Shown here: positions 1 through 9,445 of the stretch, in pieces
Numbering within the stretch: position 1 is the first letter of the stretch
Layout of the letters: the number at the start of each line of letters is the position of its first letter
Assembly: GCA_947380905.1 (NCBI GenBank)
Contig: CANCSS010000010.1
Coordinates: forward strand, 1 to 60,226
Reading direction: 5' to 3'
DNA: 60,226 bases
DNA from: Chitinophagaceae bacterium
Lineage (GTDB): Bacteria > Bacteroidota > Bacteroidia > Chitinophagales > Chitinophagaceae
Notes under the pieces: model-generated
What the model was told of the DNA's origin: nothing
Databases searched by the model: none
The model's input: only the letters and a program-made list of their open reading frames with translations
Made by a program: the position numbers and the translations under genes

Positions 1-19
1 ATAACAAAAATTATTCGAC

Positions 20-115
20 ATGCCTTGTGGTAAAAAAAGAAAGCGTCATAAAATTGCGACGCACAAAAGAAAAAAACGTTTAAGAAAGAATCGTCATAAG
101 AAAAAGAACAAATAG
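20..115 (+). CDS. AURKAIP1/COX24-domain small ribosomal protein
   Basis: This 31-residue ORF starts MPCGKKRKRHKIATHKRKKR and is almost wholly Lys, Arg and His. It matches the short AURKAIP1/COX24 (mS38-like) family seen throughout Bacteroidota, which in mitochondria and mycobacteria is a basic small-subunit ribosomal protein. The ATG at 20, TAG at 113-115 and the strong terminator hairpin right after it support a real, highly expressed mini-gene. It lies upstream of an RNase G/E gene on the same strand. The role as a ribosomal or ribosome-bound protein is inferred from the family; the reading frame itself is unambiguous. Confidence 0.85.
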   Translation: MPCGKKRKRHKIATHKRKKRLRKNRHKKKNK

Positions 116-127
116 TTCTATATCGAT

Positions 128-169
128 AGACAAGCGTATTTGATTTACAAATACGCTTGTCTTCTTTTC
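128..169 (+). terminator. Rho-independent terminator after the small ribosomal protein
   Basis: A perfect 15-bp stem (128-142 with 148-162) encloses a 5-base ATTTA loop and is followed by TCTTTTC. It begins 13 bases after the stop of the 31-codon gene, so that transcript should end here and the RNase gene downstream should have its own promoter in the remaining ~135 bases. Confidence 0.85.
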
Positions 170-304
170 ATATTGCACACCACTTATCTACTTAGCAACT
201 TTACCTTACCTTTTCCTTCCTTTGTAAAGTGGTCGTGATTCATAAAACATAAAGCAGCTGCTCGCTATTTTGCCAGCTACCTGTTTTTAAAAAGTTGCTG
301 TACC

Positions 305-1852
305 GTGAACAAAGAATTAATCATTAATAGCTCTGAAGAAGGGGTTGAAATAGCCTTATTGGAAGAGAAAAAGTTGGTAGAAATACACAACGAAAAGATG
401 GACGCCCGTTGGTCTGTAGGCGATTTATATTTAGGAAAAGTGAAAAAAATTATTCCTGGTTTAAACGCAGCCTTTGTAGATGTAGGATTTGAAAAAGATG
501 CTTTTTTGCATTATACCGATTTAAGCCCTTACGCAAAGTCGATCATTAAATTTACACAGTTGTCTATGAACGACAACAACAATCAATTTGATTTTGCAAA
601 ATTTCAAACGGCTCCAGAGATTGTAAAAACAGGGAAAATTAGCGAGGTGCTCAATGGCAAGCCAACTATTTTAGTTCAAATATTAAAAGAGCCCATTGCT
701 GCCAAAGGACCACGTCTTACTTGTGAATTATCCCTAGCAGGAAGATTTGTAGTACTGACACCATTCAATGAAATTGTGGCCGTATCTAAAAAAATTCATT
801 CAGGAGAAGAACGCAAAAGATTACAAAAAATATTAGAAGGCGTACGACCTAAAAACTTTGGTATCATTGTGCGAACTGCAGCCGAAGGCAAGACCACGGC
901 CGAATTGCATGAGGATTTACTTACCCTCACACAAAACTGGAAAAACATTCAATCTAATATGAAAGGCGCTTTGCCTCCAGCTAGAATCATGAATGAAGAA
1001 AGTAAAACCAATAGTATATTAAGAGATTTACTAAGTGAAGACTTCAATAAAATTGTGGTCAACGATAAAAAAATATTTGATCTAACGCATAGCTATTTAC
1101 AAAGAATTGCACCGCATAAAACCAGCATCCTAAGTTTACACAATGGCGATCAAGAAATTTTTGACCAGTACGGTATTACCAAACAAGTAAAATCTAGTTT
1201 TGGCAAAACAGTCAATTTAAACAGCGGTGCCTATTTAATTATCGAACATACCGAGGCCTTGCATGTGATTGACGTGAACAGTGGTTTTAAGAGTGTGGGC
1301 AACAACCAGGAAGAAAATGCCTTGCAAACCAATTTGGAGGCTGCCGAAGAAATAGCCAGACAATTAAGATTACGTGATATTGGAGGCATTATTGTGGTGG
1401 ATTTCATTGATATGAAATTACCCGACAACCGTAGAAAAGTACAAGAGGCTTTGGAAGAACATATGAAAACAGATCGAGCCAGACATTCTATTTTGTCTAT
1501 CTCTAAATTTGGATTGTTACAGGCCACGCGTCAAAGAATTAGACCGGAAGTAAATATCAATACCTCTGAAGATTGCCCAGCTTGTGCTGGTTCGGGTAAA
1601 ATAACTTCTGCTTTGTTATTGGAAGATGAAATGGAGAAAAAACTGGCTTATTTAGCCACACACGGGCATAAATCTTTGATATTGGTCGTTCACCCTATCA
1701 TTCATTCCCATTTAACCAAGGGGCTATTTACAAGCATTGTAAAGCGCTGGAAAAAGAAATATAAAATTAAACTTAAGTCACAGGCATCCAATGCCAGTCA
1801 TTTGGTGAAATACCAATTTTTAGACGACCAGCAGGAAGAAATTGTGATCTAA
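305..1852 (+). CDS. rng: Ribonuclease E/G family protein (RNase G type)
   Basis: Endoribonuclease of the RNase E/G family, cutting single-stranded AU-rich RNA in rRNA maturation and mRNA decay. At 515 residues it has the RNase G-like size without the long RNase E scaffold tail. An S1-like RNA-binding domain covers about residues 38-130, and the DNase I-like catalytic domain carries the magnesium ligands Asp323 (VIDVNSG) and Asp366 (VVDFIDM). The zinc-link CPAC is at 424-427. The start is GTG at 305, giving the family N-terminus MNKELIINSSEEGVEIALLE; no in-frame ATG fits better. A bidirectional terminator follows. It is preceded by the small ribosomal protein gene, but the hairpin between them suggests separate transcription. 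Confidence 0.93.
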   Translation: MNKELIINSSEEGVEIALLEEKKLVEIHNEKMDARWSVGDLYLGKVKKIIPGLNAAFVDVGFEKDAFLHYTDLSPYAKSIIKFTQLSMNDNNNQFDFAKFQTAPEIVKTGKISEVLNGKPTILVQILKEPIAAKGPRLTCELSLAGRFVVLTPFNEIVAVSKKIHSGEERKRLQKILEGVRPKNFGIIVRTAAEGKTTAELHEDLLTLTQNWKNIQSNMKGALPPARIMNEESKTNSILRDLLSEDFNKIVVNDKKIFDLTHSYLQRIAPHKTSILSLHNGDQEIFDQYGITKQVKSSFGKTVNLNSGAYLIIEHTEALHVIDVNSGFKSVGNNQEENALQTNLEAAEEIARQLRLRDIGGIIVVDFIDMKLPDNRRKVQEALEEHMKTDRARHSILSISKFGLLQATRQRIRPEVNINTSEDCPACAGSGKITSALLLEDEMEKKLAYLATHGHKSLILVVHPIIHSHLTKGLFTSIVKRWKKKYKIKLKSQASNASHLVKYQFLDDQQEEIVI

Positions 1853-1928
1853 ATTTGATCCAACAAATAGCTACCAATTCATAGCTATTCCATTAAAGTT
1901 TTCGTTTTTTAATCAAATACACCGCATT

Positions 1929-1962
1929 AAAAAAGCCCCCCGAAATATCGGGGGGCTTTTTT
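1929..1962. terminator. Bidirectional terminator between rng and susD-like gene
   Basis: A 15-bp perfect stem (1929-1943 with 1948-1962), six A/T pairs outside a GC-rich core GCCCCCCGA, with loop AATA. The flanking A and T runs make it a terminator on both strands; it separates rng (plus) from the SusC/D pair (minus). Confidence 0.95.
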
Positions 1963-1985
1963 AATACTATAATAGAACAGTATAA

Positions 1986-3704
1986 TTACCAGTTAGGATT
2001 TTTTGTTGCTGCTGATCCTGTTGCTGCTGGATTTTTTACAAGTTCATCATTGGGCACATCCCAATAATCCATGAAGTTGTAATTGATCTTTGCATTGGTA
2101 TATATTACTTTGTTGTAAATTAAAGTAGCACCATAGCGACCACCACCATTGGCAGTGCTATAAGTCCAACCCCATCTACGTGCATCAAAATAAGACAATC
2201 CACGGAAAGCAAGTGCAGCATATCTTTCATTGGTTAACTCAGTCATTGCTTGAACTGCAGTCACCCCTGAAGCGATTTTAGCAACACCAGCACCTTGACT
2301 TGTACGAACTGCATCAATTAAGCCAGTACCTGTAGCAATAGCACCAGTTCTGATGTTTGCTTCGGCCGCCATCAATGCATTTTCTTCGTAAGAAGGTCCG
2401 ATGTATATTTCAATAGCACCTGGAGACTTAGAACCCAGAATTGGTATTCCAGCTAATTTTTTATCTGCACCATCCAATAAACTCCAACGAGTCGTATTGG
2501 TATTGGCATCACCATAGAAAACACCATCTGCATCGCTAAAATTAGCCAAACGAGCATCCCCTTTACCAAAGGCAGAAACCAATCTTTCAGAAATTTTATA
2601 CGTGGTATTTTGATTGGATTGAGCGCAAATACTAGCTACTGTACCTGACCCTGCAGAAAAGAAAGAGTTGGTAGTAGAAGAGCGACCAGTAAATACATAG
2701 TCTCCTTTTTGGATACCTGCTGTAGTATATTTAATTACATCAGCCCAATCAGAAGCGCCCATTACACCGATAGAAGCTTTGCTAATGGTAGCACTTAAAT
2801 TGCCATTTACAAATGGAGCCAATTTATTTACTAAAATATTTCTAGCCATCATGGTATTGATAGATCTAATCCATTGTGCAGAAGAAGGTGCTTTACCTAA
2901 TCCCACTTGATTTTGTGCAGGAATTAAAGCTCCAATCACCGCAGCATAATCGCCTTGGTTACCAATACTAGTAAGGGTAGTCATGGCTAAATTTAATTGC
3001 TTGTTAGATTCAGCAATCAATGCATTGTGGTCAACAAATTTGCTAACAATGGTAGAAGATTTGTCTTCGATCAAACCAGCATAATACAAGGATCCAAGTT
3101 CTGCATAAGCAAAACCTTTCCACCAGTAACACCAGGCTTGAACTGTTTTAACCTTATCTGCAGTCAAAGTTTTAATATTAGCCAATTGTTCAAGGGCTAA
3201 ATTACAACCATTGATCATCGCATACATATTGGCCCACTCATAGTACAAGGCATTGTTGCCATTCACGGTAGAAGCAGGGTCATTGAAACCACGGATGATT
3301 CCAGTGGCTTGTGGTGAAGGGTTATTGAAAGTAGTGGTAGAAGGATTGGCTGGATCAGCAATAAAACTGTCAGGAACTCCCATAGTGGTTGTCTGGTTGT
3401 TAGAACCTTGACCACCACCAACTACATCACCCATTAATTCACGGTAACCCCATGGCAATGAGAAATAGCTATCACCTAGCCAACCATCACCATAACTGAA
3501 ACCATTCCAGTAAACGCTACCCATGGCATAAGCTGTAATTCCAGCTTCATTAGTTACATTCACTCCAAAAGTAGGGTCATTCGGGTCTTTTACATCTAAT
3601 TGTTTCGTGCATGCACTAGAAACCAAGATGACAAACGCCGTAACCAAGATGTACAAATTGTACATGCTTGCTTTGCTTTGTATTGAATATTTTAATCTTT
3701 TCAT
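1986..3704 (-). CDS. SusD/RagB-type nutrient-binding outer-membrane lipoprotein
   Basis: Surface lipoprotein of the SusD family that captures a substrate (glycan, peptide or other oligomer) and acts as the lid of the partner SusC porin. The 572-residue protein has an N-terminal hydrophobic segment and lipobox ending VSSAC at about residues 28-32, followed by TKQLDV, as is typical. The N-terminal half contains the helical TPR-like region (YEWANMYAMINGCNLALEQL, around 155-174), and the C-terminus has the usual ERYAALAFRGLSYFDARRWG region. Its start lies 28 bases after the SusC stop on the same strand, so the two are one operon. Substrate cannot be deduced: no glycoside hydrolase, sulfatase or protease gene is adjacent. 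Confidence 0.93.
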   Translation of the reverse strand: MKRLKYSIQSKASMYNLYILVTAFVILVSSACTKQLDVKDPNDPTFGVNVTNEAGITAYAMGSVYWNGFSYGDGWLGDSYFSLPWGYRELMGDVVGGGQGSNNQTTTMGVPDSFIADPANPSTTTFNNPSPQATGIIRGFNDPASTVNGNNALYYEWANMYAMINGCNLALEQLANIKTLTADKVKTVQAWCYWWKGFAYAELGSLYYAGLIEDKSSTIVSKFVDHNALIAESNKQLNLAMTTLTSIGNQGDYAAVIGALIPAQNQVGLGKAPSSAQWIRSINTMMARNILVNKLAPFVNGNLSATISKASIGVMGASDWADVIKYTTAGIQKGDYVFTGRSSTTNSFFSAGSGTVASICAQSNQNTTYKISERLVSAFGKGDARLANFSDADGVFYGDANTNTTRWSLLDGADKKLAGIPILGSKSPGAIEIYIGPSYEENALMAAEANIRTGAIATGTGLIDAVRTSQGAGVAKIASGVTAVQAMTELTNERYAALAFRGLSYFDARRWGWTYSTANGGGRYGATLIYNKVIYTNAKINYNFMDYWDVPNDELVKNPAATGSAATKNPNW

Positions 3705-3732
3705 CTTTTATACTTTTAATTTTATGTTAGAA

Positions 3733-6700
3733 TTAGAAACCAAGGTTTAATGAAATTTGAAGAGATTTCATATTTGGAATCGTGCTGTGGTCAACTCCTC
3801 TGTCATAAGATGAGTTAGATGCACCTGAACTAATTTCTGGATCTAAACCACTGTATTTAGTAAAGGTTAACAAATTACGACCGCTCAACACCAATTGGAA
3901 TTTTTTAGTCCAGCTGATCTTTGTAAATTTTGCAAAATCAATACCTACAGAGATATTTCTTAATCTAACAAATGACGCGTCTTCGTAGAAGAAGTCTTTA
4001 GTAACGTTGTTACCCACCCCTTTTGCTGTATTACCTAATGCATAGTAAGCACTTGCATAGTAAGCAGTCCAAGCACCAGTTTGTCCAGCAATGGTAATAG
4101 GCTTAGTAAAGTCATTGCTGATACCATCACGATACATCCACTCTTTTGTTTGCTCATACAAATGGGCTCCATTGATCCAATCAAATTGGAAACCAAAAGT
4201 AATGGCTTGCTTAAAAGTAAAGTTGTTGATAAAAGAAGAACTAAAAGTTGGATTAGGATCACCAAAAGATTGTGCTTCATCAGAGAAGAACATGGCTTTG
4301 GTAGTTGAATTAACTACGCGACCATTTACGATTTCATAACCCTTTTGATCTGCAGTAGGAATAAATGGTGTTTTACCATCCGCTCTTAATTGACCAACGC
4401 TTGTTAAAGCTTTGTAACCATAAATTTCTCCAATTTTACGACCTGCTTCCAAAGCTAAACCTGTACTACCTGCATAAGTTAATAATGGAATAGTACCACC
4501 TTCTACTTTATCAATCATAGTAGATTGGTGTCCGAAGTTGGTAGTGAAATCCCAGCTAAAGTTTTTGGTACTAACTACTGGAATATTTAAGCCAAATTGA
4601 ATACCGTCAGAAGACAACATGATGGCATTGGTCAATAAACTAGATCCACCAGTTGATGGGGGAACGTTTTGAGCAAAAATGGCATTGTCTGTATGACGTT
4701 TCCAATAAGTAAATGATAAGTTTAAATTTCTGAACCAATTACCAGATTTCAATAAACCTAAAGTTAAATCGGTACCAAATTCAGTCTCTGAAGAAACCTC
4801 CACATCTAAGTTTGGATTTTTAGCTGAACCTTGATTGGTATATGCTACTTGAGAACCGGTAGGTTGTAAATTCAACACTGGGTATCTGTCAAAAGCACCA
4901 GGTTGAATACCTGCTTTACCAAATGCTGCACGGAATTTCCAAGCAGGAATCACGCTGCTCACTTTGTCCCAGAAATCAAATGACTCTAAGTTAAAGTATC
5001 CATTGTAATGCGGGAAAGTGAATGGAGCAGATCCTGCACCAAATGCAGAAGAGTAATCTGTTCTAAAACCACCTGTTACCCCAGCATGATTGGCCCAATC
5101 AATTTTTTGATCCACTACATAACCATAAGTCACAAATTGAGAAACATAATCAACATTGATGGCTTGTGATTGAGTAGAAGTCATGGTATAAGGAGGATTG
5201 GGTTGCAAAGAATAACCCCATCCATCTACCTCTTTGTAATCTGTTTTACGGTAATCAAATCCTATTAATGTTGTGGTTTGAATCGGTATTTTTAAACCAA
5301 AATCTCTTTGGAAATCAGTTACACCAACTGCATTCGCGTTAAAGTTTTGTTTGGTCAAATTGTATTGGAAGTTGTCAATCTCACCAGTATTGTCAGCACC
5401 ATTTTGACGAGAAGCCCAAGAACCATAATAGTTAGAACTTTCATCGTTAGATTGGTTGTAATAGGTCCAAACATCATTTTCATTTTTCCAGCTAATACCA
5501 TATTTAGCATTCAAAGTGATATGCTTATTTAATTTATAGTTGGCTTCGAAATTTTGAATGATGTCATATTTTTTACTAAGTGCATTGGTATAATCCACTT
5601 GGTAATAAGGGTTACCCGCATTCACACTCACAAAACTTGCTTTTTGATAAACAGGGTGTTTACCACCAACCACAGTATCTTTTATTCTAATAAAAGGAGA
5701 AGTGTTTAAGAAACCATATACTTGGCCTACGCCTGCATTCGTTTCACCATAACCAAAACCAGTTCCACCTGGAGCTCCTAAACCTGGATGCATGTCATTT
5801 TCGGTATAAGCAATATTGGTAATAGAACGAATGGTGAAGTTCTTAAATATTTCTGCGCCAATATTAGCAGTAATATTGGTTCTACCTAAAGAACCATTGT
5901 TTTCTAAGAAAGGTGAATTTTGTTTGTTGTTAGAAACAGTCAAACTAAAATCGCTTTTGTCACCACCTCCGTTAATATTGATAGAATTGTTAACAGTTAA
6001 TGCATCAAAATATATTTCTTTGAAATGATCCACAAAAGGCAAAGCACCTTTAAATGGTTGATCAAATTTATTTCTTGGATCCAAAATACCATAACGAGTA
6101 TAGTTTTGAGTCAATCCAGGAATATCAGTGCTTAAACCTGGAACGTTGCTACCATAACGGTAAGCCAATGAACCAGATCCTAAGATAGATCCCAATACTG
6201 GGTCCATTTTTAAAGCAGCGCCAGCAGCAAATCCACCACTTGCGTTGGCAGAGATAATATTACCAGAAGCATCTGTTAAATAGCCATGTAAGGTTGCTTG
6301 ACCAAAATCACCAGAATTGATAAATGAACTGGTAGCTAAGCTAGAAGTTACATTCACATTCATTTTTCCTTTTTGGCCTTTTTTAGTAAAAATTTGAATA
6401 ACACCATTCGCTCCTTGTGCACCATATAAAGATGCAGAAGCAGCTCCTTGTACTACCTCGACACGATCCACTTGCGTCATATCGATTGTTGTAAGTGCTG
6501 AAAAAGGAACCTCCACTCCGTCCAATAAAATCAGCGGACGAGTTCCTCCTTGAACAGTATTGATACCACGTAACACAATATTTGTTTGGTCACCTGGGTT
6601 ACCAGATACAGACGAAATTTGTGCACCTGGAATTTTACCAATCAAAGCTTGGTCAATAGTAGAAGCAGGAACAATAGGTAATTTTGCAGAAGTAATGGAC

Positions 6701-7062
6701 TCTGTTGAAATACCTAATCTTCTTTTGCTAGTAGCTACACCAGAACCTGTTACCACTACCTCTGACAATGCTTTCACATCCAAGGTTAATTTAACAGTCA
6801 TGTTGGCAGCAGCAGCTACTGTTTTGGAATCATATCCAACGGCAGTAACAACCAATGATGCACCATTTGCAGCTTTCACTGAAAAAGATCCATCTGTACC
6901 AGCAGAAGCACCCACTCTGGTACCTCTTACTTGAATAGAAGCTCCAGCAATTGGATCTCCTTTCTCATCAACTACTTTACCATTAATGGTAGCATTTTGG
7001 GCTATTGCTGTACCAAAAAATAGGCACGATGCAAGGAAGCTCCATAGAAGTTTTTTTCTCAT
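3733..7062 (-). CDS. SusC/RagA-type TonB-dependent outer-membrane transporter
   Basis: TonB-dependent beta-barrel that imports oligomeric substrates bound by SusD. The 1109-residue protein has a signal peptide (MRKKLLWSFLASCLFFGTAIA), a CarboxypepD_reg-like beta domain (about 24-105, NATINGKVVDEKGDPIAGAS), then the plug domain (about 110-235) with LILLDGVEVPFSAL, VDRVEVVQGAASASLYG and ANGVIQIFTKKG, and the barrel to the C-terminal LQISLNLGF strand. It is the first gene of a two-gene unit with the SusD-like protein. No sigma/anti-sigma pair, hybrid two-component regulator or SusR-like gene is next to it, so it is an orphan pair. The barrel is Gly/Asn/Ser-rich, with no sign of damage. Confidence 0.95.
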   Translation of the reverse strand: MRKKLLWSFLASCLFFGTAIAQNATINGKVVDEKGDPIAGASIQVRGTRVGASAGTDGSFSVKAANGASLVVTAVGYDSKTVAAAANMTVKLTLDVKALSEVVVTGSGVATSKRRLGISTESITSAKLPIVPASTIDQALIGKIPGAQISSVSGNPGDQTNIVLRGINTVQGGTRPLILLDGVEVPFSALTTIDMTQVDRVEVVQGAASASLYGAQGANGVIQIFTKKGQKGKMNVNVTSSLATSSFINSGDFGQATLHGYLTDASGNIISANASGGFAAGAALKMDPVLGSILGSGSLAYRYGSNVPGLSTDIPGLTQNYTRYGILDPRNKFDQPFKGALPFVDHFKEIYFDALTVNNSININGGGDKSDFSLTVSNNKQNSPFLENNGSLGRTNITANIGAEIFKNFTIRSITNIAYTENDMHPGLGAPGGTGFGYGETNAGVGQVYGFLNTSPFIRIKDTVVGGKHPVYQKASFVSVNAGNPYYQVDYTNALSKKYDIIQNFEANYKLNKHITLNAKYGISWKNENDVWTYYNQSNDESSNYYGSWASRQNGADNTGEIDNFQYNLTKQNFNANAVGVTDFQRDFGLKIPIQTTTLIGFDYRKTDYKEVDGWGYSLQPNPPYTMTSTQSQAINVDYVSQFVTYGYVVDQKIDWANHAGVTGGFRTDYSSAFGAGSAPFTFPHYNGYFNLESFDFWDKVSSVIPAWKFRAAFGKAGIQPGAFDRYPVLNLQPTGSQVAYTNQGSAKNPNLDVEVSSETEFGTDLTLGLLKSGNWFRNLNLSFTYWKRHTDNAIFAQNVPPSTGGSSLLTNAIMLSSDGIQFGLNIPVVSTKNFSWDFTTNFGHQSTMIDKVEGGTIPLLTYAGSTGLALEAGRKIGEIYGYKALTSVGQLRADGKTPFIPTADQKGYEIVNGRVVNSTTKAMFFSDEAQSFGDPNPTFSSSFINNFTFKQAITFGFQFDWINGAHLYEQTKEWMYRDGISNDFTKPITIAGQTGAWTAYYASAYYALGNTAKGVGNNVTKDFFYEDASFVRLRNISVGIDFAKFTKISWTKKFQLVLSGRNLLTFTKYSGLDPEISSGASNSSYDRGVDHSTIPNMKSLQISLNLGF

Positions 7063-7312
7063 ACTTGTTTTAATTATTGTTAAACTAAATGCGGTCTTAG
7101 ACTACACGAAACATAATAAGTGGCTAAATTATTAATTAATTGTTAATTTTTCAAATAAATTATTATGTTTTTTTTACACATTTAAAAAGGATAAAAAAAT
7201 TAAATATCAAGTTATTATAGATTACAATATTAATTTATATGTAATGAATTGTTTCAAAAAGGACTACGGCAAATACGGAGTTTTAAATGGTCTTTCTACT
7301 TATATTTACACC
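7063..7312. promoter_or_regulatory. Divergent AT-rich region between susC-like gene and radA
   Basis: This 250-base stretch must hold the start signals for the SusC/D operon and for radA. It is very AT-rich with homopolymer runs. On the minus strand GAAACATA (about 7108-7115) reads TATGTTTC, one base off the Bacteroidota -7 box, but no -33 element is evident at normal spacing. No ORF in it looks coding; the in-frame extension of radA from 7244 is judged spurious. Confidence 0.3.
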
Positions 7313-8683
7313 ATGAGCAAGTCCAAATCGGCGTTTTTTTGCAATAATTGCGGCTATGAATCCACCAAATGGGTGGGCAAATGCCCTTCCTGTAATGAAT
7401 GGAATACGTTTACAGAAGAGCTTATTGACAGCGGCAAGGAAAAAGAAAATAGTTGGGAAGGATACCATAACAACCAAAAAGGAACCCAAGTTATTTCCAT
7501 CAACGAAGTAAATAGTTTAACGGAAAAAAGGATGGACAGTTCCGATCCAGAATTAAATCGGGTGTTGGGTGGTGGCATTGTGCTTGGTTCGATTGTTTTA
7601 GTTGCAGGTGAACCTGGCATTGGAAAAAGTACTTTGTTCTTGCAACAAGGCTTGATGATGAAAGATCAAATTGTTTTGTACATCAGTGGCGAAGAAAGTA
7701 TTCAGCAAATAAAAATGCGTGCCGATAGATTGAATTTGAAAAATGAAAATTTTTTCTTACTCACCGAAACGCATACTGGGCCTATCTTTAAAGCCATCAA
7801 AAAATTAAAACCAACGGTGGTCATTGTCGATTCCATACAAACATTAGAATCCAATTTAATTGAAGCGGCTGCAGGAAGTGTTTCTCAAATCAAACAAACT
7901 GCTGCCGAATTTCAACGCTTCGCCAAAGAAACAGGGACTCCTGTTTTTTTAATTGGACACATCACCAAAGAAGGTACCATTGCGGGTCCAAAAATTTTAG
8001 AACACATGGTGGACACCGTGTTGCAATTTGAAGGAGACAGGCATTACGCCTATCGAATGTTGCGTACTTTAAAAAATCGTTTTGGAGGTACCAGCGAATT
8101 AGGCATTTATGAAATGACTGGAGAGGGCATGAAAGTAGTTACCAATCCTTCTGCTTTCTTAATTGCTCAAAGAAACGAATCCCTAAGTGGCAGCACCATT
8201 GCCGCATCCATGGAAGGAATGAGGCCTTTATTAATTGAGGTTCAAGCACTTGTAACACAAAGCGTGTATGGCACGCCTCAAAGGACCGTTACTGGTTTTG
8301 ATTTGAGACGCTTGCAATTGTTATTGGCGGTGCTAGAAAAACGCGGTGGCTTTGCTTTTGGCATGAAAGATGTTTTTGTAAACATTGCAGGTGGATTAAA
8401 AATTGAAGACCCTTCTTTAGACTTGGCCATTATATTATCGCTGTTGTCTTCTTACGAAGACATTCCATTGCCGCAGGGAATTTGTTTTGCAGGCGAAGTA
8501 GGATTGAATGGAGAAATAAGAGCCGTGAATAGAATTCAACAAAGAATTGCAGAAGCTGAAAAATTAGGTTTCGAAAAAATTTATATCGCAGGATTTAACA
8601 ACAAAGGATTAGACACTAAAAAACACAGCATTGAAATTGTAGCCATTGAAAGAGTGGACGAAGCGTATCAATTATTTTTCTAG
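7313..8683 (+). CDS. radA: DNA repair protein RadA
   Basis: RecA-like ATPase of about 456 residues that promotes branch migration during recombinational repair. The N-terminal zinc finger uses C10, C13, C24 and C27 (CNNCGY...CPSCNEW). Walker A is GEPGIGKST (about 98-106), the RadA-specific KNRFG motif is near residue 252, and the C-terminal third is the Lon-protease-like ring domain without a proteolytic role. The ATG at 7313 is chosen because RadA proteins start a few residues before the zinc finger; an upstream ATG at 7244 would add 23 residues with no family support. The TAG stop overlaps the GTG of comF by one base (TAGTG), implying translational coupling. Confidence 0.95.
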   Translation: MSKSKSAFFCNNCGYESTKWVGKCPSCNEWNTFTEELIDSGKEKENSWEGYHNNQKGTQVISINEVNSLTEKRMDSSDPELNRVLGGGIVLGSIVLVAGEPGIGKSTLFLQQGLMMKDQIVLYISGEESIQQIKMRADRLNLKNENFFLLTETHTGPIFKAIKKLKPTVVIVDSIQTLESNLIEAAAGSVSQIKQTAAEFQRFAKETGTPVFLIGHITKEGTIAGPKILEHMVDTVLQFEGDRHYAYRMLRTLKNRFGGTSELGIYEMTGEGMKVVTNPSAFLIAQRNESLSGSTIAASMEGMRPLLIEVQALVTQSVYGTPQRTVTGFDLRRLQLLLAVLEKRGGFAFGMKDVFVNIAGGLKIEDPSLDLAIILSLLSSYEDIPLPQGICFAGEVGLNGEIRAVNRIQQRIAEAEKLGFEKIYIAGFNNKGLDTKKHSIEIVAIERVDEAYQLFF

Positions 8684-9396
8684 TGCTGCTTTTATATTAT
8701 CATAAAGCCATTGGCTATCTGCAGGCTTTTGTACATTTATTTTATCCGCATATTTGTTTAGAATGTGGTACAGAGCTAGTTTCAAGCCATTCCGTTTTAT
8801 GTACTCACTGCGAAAATAATTTGCCTTATACCGATCTTTTTCAAATTGAAAACAATAGGATTGAAAAAGTTTTTTGGGGCAGATGTAAATTATCAGCAGC
8901 GGGAGCCGCATTATTTTTTACCAAAGACACCCTGGTACAAACTTTAATTTTTGAATTAAAATACAAACAAAATAAAAAAGCGGGTTGGTTCTTAGGCAAC
9001 ATTATTGGAACTTCCATTCAACACGTAGATCGATTTAAAAAAATTGATACACTCATTCCCATACCCATCTCTCGAAAAAAAGAAAGACAAAGAGGCTTTA
9101 ATCAATCCCTCATTATTTGCGAAGGCATTCAAGCCATTTTACCTACTATCCATATTGCTTCCGTTTTAAGAAAACCAACATCCAACCAAAGCCAAACAAC
9201 AAAAGGAAGGTTACAAAGAAATGAGCCTATAGCGCATGTATTTGAACTAATGGATGCTGTTACTGTTAAAGGAGGCCATTTATTACTAGTAGACGATGTC
9301 ATTACCACGGGCGCTACCCTGGAAGCAGCTTGTAACTGCCTTTGGCTGGGCCAACCCCATTCTGTTTCCTTGGCCGCTGCCGCTTATACACTCTAG
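8683..9396 (+). CDS. comF: ComF family phosphoribosyltransferase-like protein
   Basis: ComF-family protein, associated with uptake of transforming DNA in competent bacteria, though widespread in species not known to be competent. The 237-residue protein has a zinc-ribbon N-terminus (C25, C28, C40, C43) and a type I phosphoribosyltransferase domain ending in the PRPP loop LLVDDVITTGAT (about 204-215). The GTG start at 8683 shares a base with the radA stop, so expression should depend on radA translation. The first residues MLLLYYHKAIGYLQAF are typical of the family's hydrophobic lead. No other competence gene lies in the window. Confidence 0.88.
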   Translation: MLLLYYHKAIGYLQAFVHLFYPHICLECGTELVSSHSVLCTHCENNLPYTDLFQIENNRIEKVFWGRCKLSAAGAALFFTKDTLVQTLIFELKYKQNKKAGWFLGNIIGTSIQHVDRFKKIDTLIPIPISRKKERQRGFNQSLIICEGIQAILPTIHIASVLRKPTSNQSQTTKGRLQRNEPIAHVFELMDAVTVKGGHLLLVDDVITTGATLEAACNCLWLGQPHSVSLAAAAYTL

Positions 9397-9445
9397 TCAA
9401 CTTTTTAGTCATTTATTTGTTATTTTTAAAATACAAAACTCAAAT

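Noticed and set aside
8672..8911. 79-codon minus-strand ORF at the radA-comF junction
   Set aside because: It lies antisense to the zinc-ribbon start of comF, which has clear family motifs; its own translation shows no recognisable fold or signal.
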